A DNA stretch of 8,300 nt. Origin: Clostridia bacterium. GTDB taxonomy: Bacteria > Bacillota > Clostridia > Oscillospirales > CAG-272. The notes below the pieces were generated by a model. That model had not been told where the DNA came from, did not search any database, and worked only from the letters and a program-made list of their open reading frames with translations. Location of the stretch: assembly GCA_017451975.1 (NCBI GenBank), contig JAFTNI010000247.1:1-8300 (forward strand), given 5' to 3'. How positions within the stretch are numbered: the stretch's first letter is position 1; every line of letters begins with the position of its first letter. The position numbers and the translations under genes are program-made. Of this stretch, positions 6,158 to 8,300 are shown piece after piece.

Positions 6158-7089
6158 AAGCCTGCCCCGCCGAAATATTCGCGTATCTGCGCGATATTTT
6201 TATTTATTTCGCAAACGAGCTCGCCGAGCGAAGAAAACTTCTGCTCATCGCGAATAAACTTGCAGAACTCCACTCGGATTTTTTTGCCGTAGAGGTCGCC
6301 GCTGTAATCGAGTATGTGGGTTTCGCAATTTGTGATTTTTTTTGCTTCCTCAATAGTGGGGCGTATGCCCACGTTTGCAATACCGCAGTAAGTCTTGCCG
6401 TCTATATAACAGCGGCAGGCGTAAACGCCGAAGCGCGGTATGGCGTAATTTTCGGGGAAGACCTGGTTTATCGTGGGTATACCGACGGTTCTGCCCAGCT
6501 TATGCCCTTCCGTTACGGGCAAGAGAATGGAGAAGGGGCGGCCCAGCAGCTTTTCTGCTTCGCAAACGTCGCCTTGCTCTATTTTTGCGCGTATAAGAGA
6601 GGAGCTTACAACCTCGCCGTCGATTTTGCGCGGCGGTATGATGCTTACCGCGCGCCCGTTTTTTTCGAAATATTCCTTCAGCATATCAGCGTTGCCTGAA
6701 GCTTTTTTGCCGAAAGAGAAGTTGAAGCCGCAAACGGCGTGCACCACGCCAAGCTCCATAAGAAGCCCCGCAAATTCCTCGGGCGTAAGCCCAGAAACCT
6801 TGCTGAAATCTTCAAGTATGGCATATTCTATGCCGGCCTCTTTAAAATATTCAAGCTTCTGCTCGAGTGACGTAAGGATTTTTACGGCAGGGTTGCCCAT
6901 GCATATTTGCGGATGCACGCGAAATGTCCAAACGGCGCCGGCATTTGAATTATATTCTTTTTTTGCCGCCCTTGTAAGCAATTCGCGGTGGCCCATATGC
7001 ACACCGTCTAAATTGCCGAGCGCGCACGAAAGGCGGGCGTGGGCGGGAAGAGAAGTTTCTTTTCCTGTTTTTAAATCTATAACCGTCAT
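6154..7089 (-). CDS. ribF: Bifunctional riboflavin kinase / FAD synthetase
   Basis: Cytoplasmic enzyme that phosphorylates riboflavin to FMN and adenylates FMN to FAD. The 311-residue length is typical of the bifunctional form. The N-terminal FAD synthetase (nucleotidyltransferase) domain has GNLDGVHMGH (25-34; the usual GxFDGVHxGH with Leu for Phe), FNFSFGKKASGN (122-133) and SSSLIR (162-167). The C-terminal riboflavin kinase domain has GHKLGRTVGIPTIN (195-208), RFGVYAC, GIANVGIRPT (236-245) and the catalytic glutamate region CETHILDYSGDLYGKKI (E256). AAGGAA precedes the ATG by 5 bases, and a near-consensus promoter lies just upstream. It is the first gene of the operon and overlaps the S11-like gene by 4 bp. 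The leader is only about 20 bases, too short for an FMN riboswitch. Confidence 0.95.
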   Translation of the reverse strand: MTVIDLKTGKETSLPAHARLSCALGNLDGVHMGHRELLTRAAKKEYNSNAGAVWTFRVHPQICMGNPAVKILTSLEQKLEYFKEAGIEYAILEDFSKVSGLTPEEFAGLLMELGVVHAVCGFNFSFGKKASGNADMLKEYFEKNGRAVSIIPPRKIDGEVVSSSLIRAKIEQGDVCEAEKLLGRPFSILLPVTEGHKLGRTVGIPTINQVFPENYAIPRFGVYACRCYIDGKTYCGIANVGIRPTIEEAKKITNCETHILDYSGDLYGKKIRVEFCKFIRDEQKFSSLGELVCEINKNIAQIREYFGGAGL

Positions 7090-7119
7090 AGCATTTCCTT
7101 AAATATATCCTTTATATAT

Positions 7120-7148
7120 ATAATACCCGTATTTCAAAGCAATGTCAA
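7120..7148 (-). promoter_or_regulatory. Sigma-A type promoter of the ribF operon
   Basis: Read on the minus strand, TTGACA (7143-7148) and TATTAT (7120-7125) are separated by exactly 17 bases. Transcription would start near 7112, giving a leader of about 22 bases before the ribF ATG. The flanks are very AT-rich. No operator-like inverted repeat is obvious. Confidence 0.8.
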
Positions 7149-7250
7149 GAAAAAAGTAAAAATACGCACAATTATATACATTATTATTTTAACATTTCAT
7201 CCGTAATAAAGCAAGGAAATATTTATTTTTTTAAGAAAAATTCACAAATT

Positions 7251-7742
7251 TTATTCTTTGATGCCGTACATTATTTTATATAACCTTTTGCCGGCTTCTG
7301 TTTTGAATATCTTTTTATATGCTTCGGCGGCGGAGCTATAGGGGTTATAATTTTCGTGGATATTGACAAGGAAATCTGCCTCCACCAAAATTTGATAATC
7401 GAGCCCGTCTATGGCGTTATAGGTATGGTGGTGAGCCACGAGATATGAAACTCTTTCGATAACTTTTTTATCGTAGCCCAATTTCGCGAGCATATCTTCG
7501 GCAATGGCGGGGCCAAGCTCCTCCTGGTGTTTGCCGAGAAGGTCGCCGTATTTTGCTTCGCTCGCTTTTATACCGATATCGTGAACGATTGCCGCCGTTT
7601 CAAGTATATGCTGCGTTTCGGGCGAAAGCTTTTCTTCCTCGCCGAGTATTTTTGCATAGGTGAAAACTTTTATATAATGCTGTATTCTCTCGGGTTGCTC
7701 TTCGTAATATTTTGCCATTTCAAAAATAAGTTTGTTGTTCAT
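7251..7742 (-). CDS. HD-domain metal-dependent phosphohydrolase, substrate unknown
   Basis: A 163-residue single-domain protein of the HD superfamily. Visible metal-ligand candidates in order are H22 (IQHYIKV), the HD pair H54-D55 (VHDIG), H72 (GKHQEELGP), the H104-H106 cluster (VAHHHTY) and D123 (EADFLVN). This order, with LETAAIVHDIGI and LDYQILVEADFLV, is what the stand-alone bacterial HD hydrolases show, so the active site looks complete. Substrates in this superfamily range from nucleotides to cyclic dinucleotides; nothing here tells which. AAAAGGAG (7751-7758) lies 8 bases before the ATG and a strong promoter precedes it, so it is a monocistronic gene or the start of its own unit. About 160 AT-rich bases separate it from ribF downstream, with no clear GC-rich terminator hairpin. 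Confidence 0.88.
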   Translation of the reverse strand: MNNKLIFEMAKYYEEQPERIQHYIKVFTYAKILGEEEKLSPETQHILETAAIVHDIGIKASEAKYGDLLGKHQEELGPAIAEDMLAKLGYDKKVIERVSYLVAHHHTYNAIDGLDYQILVEADFLVNIHENYNPYSSAAEAYKKIFKTEAGKRLYKIMYGIKE

Positions 7743-7771
7743 GGATATATCTCCTTTTGCGGTATATAAAA

Positions 7772-7800
7772 ATTATACCATAATATATTTCGAAAATCAA
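7772..7800 (-). promoter_or_regulatory. Sigma-A type promoter of the HD-domain gene
   Basis: On the minus strand, TTGATT (7795-7800) and a perfect TATAAT (7772-7777) are 17 bases apart. A start near 7765 leaves a leader of about 22 bases that carries the AAAAGGAG ribosome binding site. Confidence 0.8.
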
Positions 7801-7848
7801 TTCTGAATTGTACGAGGTAAGCGAGTTAATAATTTATGAACGAATGTA

Positions 7849-7857
7849 AAAATAAAT
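7849..7857. repeat. Left 9-bp direct repeat flanking the double-hairpin element
   Basis: AAAATAAAT occurs here and again at 7913-7921, on either side of the hairpin element. This could be a target-site duplication, but the sequence is pure A/T in an AT-rich gap, so chance is possible. Confidence 0.4.
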
Positions 7858-7860
7858 TTG

Positions 7861-7911
7861 CCTTCCTCCGAGAGGAAGGTGCATTTGCGGAGCAAATGAC
7901 GGAAGGAGCCT
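7861..7911. repeat. Double-hairpin intergenic element (possible dispersed repeat)
   Basis: Two perfect hairpins lie back to back: CCTTCCTC (7861-7868) pairs with GAGGAAGG (7872-7879) around CGA, and CATTTGC (7882-7888) pairs with GCAAATG (7892-7898) around GGA. The segment ends CGGAAGGAGCCT, whose complement loosely resembles the left end. It is clearly richer in G+C than the surrounding gap. From general knowledge, Clostridia genomes carry many copies of elements built as a CCTCC-type hairpin, a second hairpin and a GGAAGG-type end; I infer membership by form and cannot count copies here. Neither hairpin is followed by a T run, so it is not an intrinsic terminator. Confidence 0.65.
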
Positions 7912-7912
7912 G

Positions 7913-7921
7913 AAAATAAAT
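7913..7921. repeat. Right 9-bp direct repeat flanking the double-hairpin element
   Basis: Second copy of AAAATAAAT, exact over 9 bases, two bases after the last G/C-rich part of the element. See the left copy at 7849-7857. Confidence 0.4.
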
Positions 7922-7951
7922 ACTGTTATACGGTCGCTCGTTTTCGAGTTA

Positions 7952-7980
7952 TTGACTTTTTATCGCTTATATGCTATAAT
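7952..7980 (+). promoter_or_regulatory. Extended -10 sigma-A promoter for the nucleosidase-family gene
   Basis: TTGACT (7952-7957) and a perfect TATAAT (7975-7980) are 17 bases apart, and TGC directly before the -10 box makes it an extended -10. Transcription would begin near 7987, about 30 bases before the ATG. A small palindrome, CTCGTTTTCGAG, lies just upstream of the -35 box and could be an operator or chance. Confidence 0.8.
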
Positions 7981-8017
7981 TATCAAAAATAATTTTTATG
8001 AAAGGAGCGTGCATATT

Positions 8018-8300
8018 ATGGTTGGAATAAGCATTGCCGTAACACGCGAGTGGCAAGCTGCATTGGAATATTTTAATAAAGAACCACAGGAATGTGAAAA
8101 ATACCCGTTTGGAGAGTATTTTAAGGTCGTGAAAAACGGTACGGAAATTGTTTTTTATCATTGTGGTTCAAGAAAGGTAAATTCTGCGGCGGCAAGCCAA
8201 TACATGATTTGCAGGTATAACCTTTCAAAAATTATCGTTATGGGCACTTGTGCCGGAATAGACAGAAAACATAAAAACTTAGATATAATCATTCCTAACA
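8018..8300 (+). CDS. Nucleoside phosphorylase / MTA-SAH nucleosidase superfamily protein, partial at the 3' window edge
   Basis: Only the first 94 residues are inside the window. They match the start of the PNP/UDP phosphorylase (MTAN-like) fold: a first beta strand MVGISIAVTREW with a Glu near the position of the family's early Glu, GEYFKVVKNGTEIVFYHCG as the following strands, GSRKVNSAAASQYMI in the place of the GxGKVNAA motif, and IIVMGTCAGID in the place of the NTGxAGG loop, then a strand leading into DIIIPN. These enzymes cleave or phosphorolyse purine nucleosides such as methylthioadenosine or S-adenosylhomocysteine in the cytoplasm. The purine-site and catalytic Asp region lies beyond the edge, so the substrate is open. 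AAAGGAG precedes the ATG by 10 bases, slightly far. Its codon use (GGA, CCA, CAA, AGA, AAT) is more AT-leaning than that of the upstream genes. Confidence 0.75.
   Translation, partial: MVGISIAVTREWQAALEYFNKEPQECEKYPFGEYFKVVKNGTEIVFYHCGSRKVNSAAASQYMICRYNLSKIIVMGTCAGIDRKHKNLDIIIPN

Noticed and set aside
6473..7102. 209-codon plus-strand frame opposite ribF
   Set aside because: The ribF frame has all expected kinase and FAD synthetase motifs; the opposite frame is Ser/Pro-rich shadow sequence.
7090..7119. FMN riboswitch ahead of ribF
   Set aside because: The promoter lies so close that the leader is only about 20 bases; there is no room for an aptamer.
7200..7250. Intrinsic terminator after the HD-domain gene
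   Set aside because: The stretch is A/T homopolymer-like and offers only weak A-T pairing, with no GC-rich stem.
7861..7898. Intrinsic terminator made by the two hairpins
   Set aside because: Neither hairpin is followed by a T run on either strand, and no gene ends just before them; both flanking genes point away.
7937..7950. Palindrome CTCGTTTTCGAG as a regulator operator
   Set aside because: The arms are only 4 bp and no second copy was seen, so it is no more than a possible operator.

Overview
The window looks like chromosomal DNA of a low- to mid-GC Gram-positive anaerobe of the Clostridia (an Oscillospiraceae/Ruminococcaceae-like gut lineage is my guess). This is inferred from strong AGGAGG-type ribosome binding sites, near-consensus sigma-A promoters, a Firmicutes-style type IV pilus core and a double-hairpin intergenic element. 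No rRNA, tRNA, CRISPR array or complete transposon was seen.

Layout. (1) Positions 1-502 (+): the C-terminal part of an unrecognised protein with an Ala/Glu-rich acidic linker, interrupted near the window edge by an in-frame TAA. (2) 513-4234 (+): a tight three-gene type IV pilus/type II secretion-like assembly core, pilD (prepilin peptidase), pilC (inner-membrane platform) and pilB (assembly ATPase), with 15-20 bp gaps and strong ribosome binding sites. (3) 4315-4455 (+): a 46-residue single-span membrane protein after an 80-bp gap holding a perfect hairpin. (4) 7089 back to 4473 (-): an operon of ribF, an S11-type D,D-carboxypeptidase homologue whose three catalytic motifs are all altered, and a 105-residue membrane protein with a charged helical tail. 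A textbook promoter (TTGACA-17-TATTAT) lies ahead of ribF. (5) 7742-7251 (-): a stand-alone HD-domain phosphohydrolase with its own promoter. (6) 7849-7921: a 51-base double-hairpin element between 9-bp direct repeats. (7) 8018-8300 (+): the start of a nucleoside phosphorylase/MTA-SAH nucleosidase-family gene behind an extended -10 promoter, cut by the window edge.

How the genes work together. PilD would process prepilins, PilC anchors the platform and PilB powers assembly; no pilin, PilT or alignment protein lies in the window, so the substrate must be encoded elsewhere. The minus-strand operon joins flavin cofactor synthesis to two envelope proteins and converges on the pilus genes with 17 bp between the last stop codons.

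The most notable signal is the intact, exported, membrane-anchored S11 protein lacking the consensus catalytic residues: it looks like a conserved pseudoenzyme rather than a working carboxypeptidase. The two small membrane proteins around 4315-4790 and the nonsense codon at 17-19 also merit a second look. I found no clear evidence of a wholly new multi-gene system.
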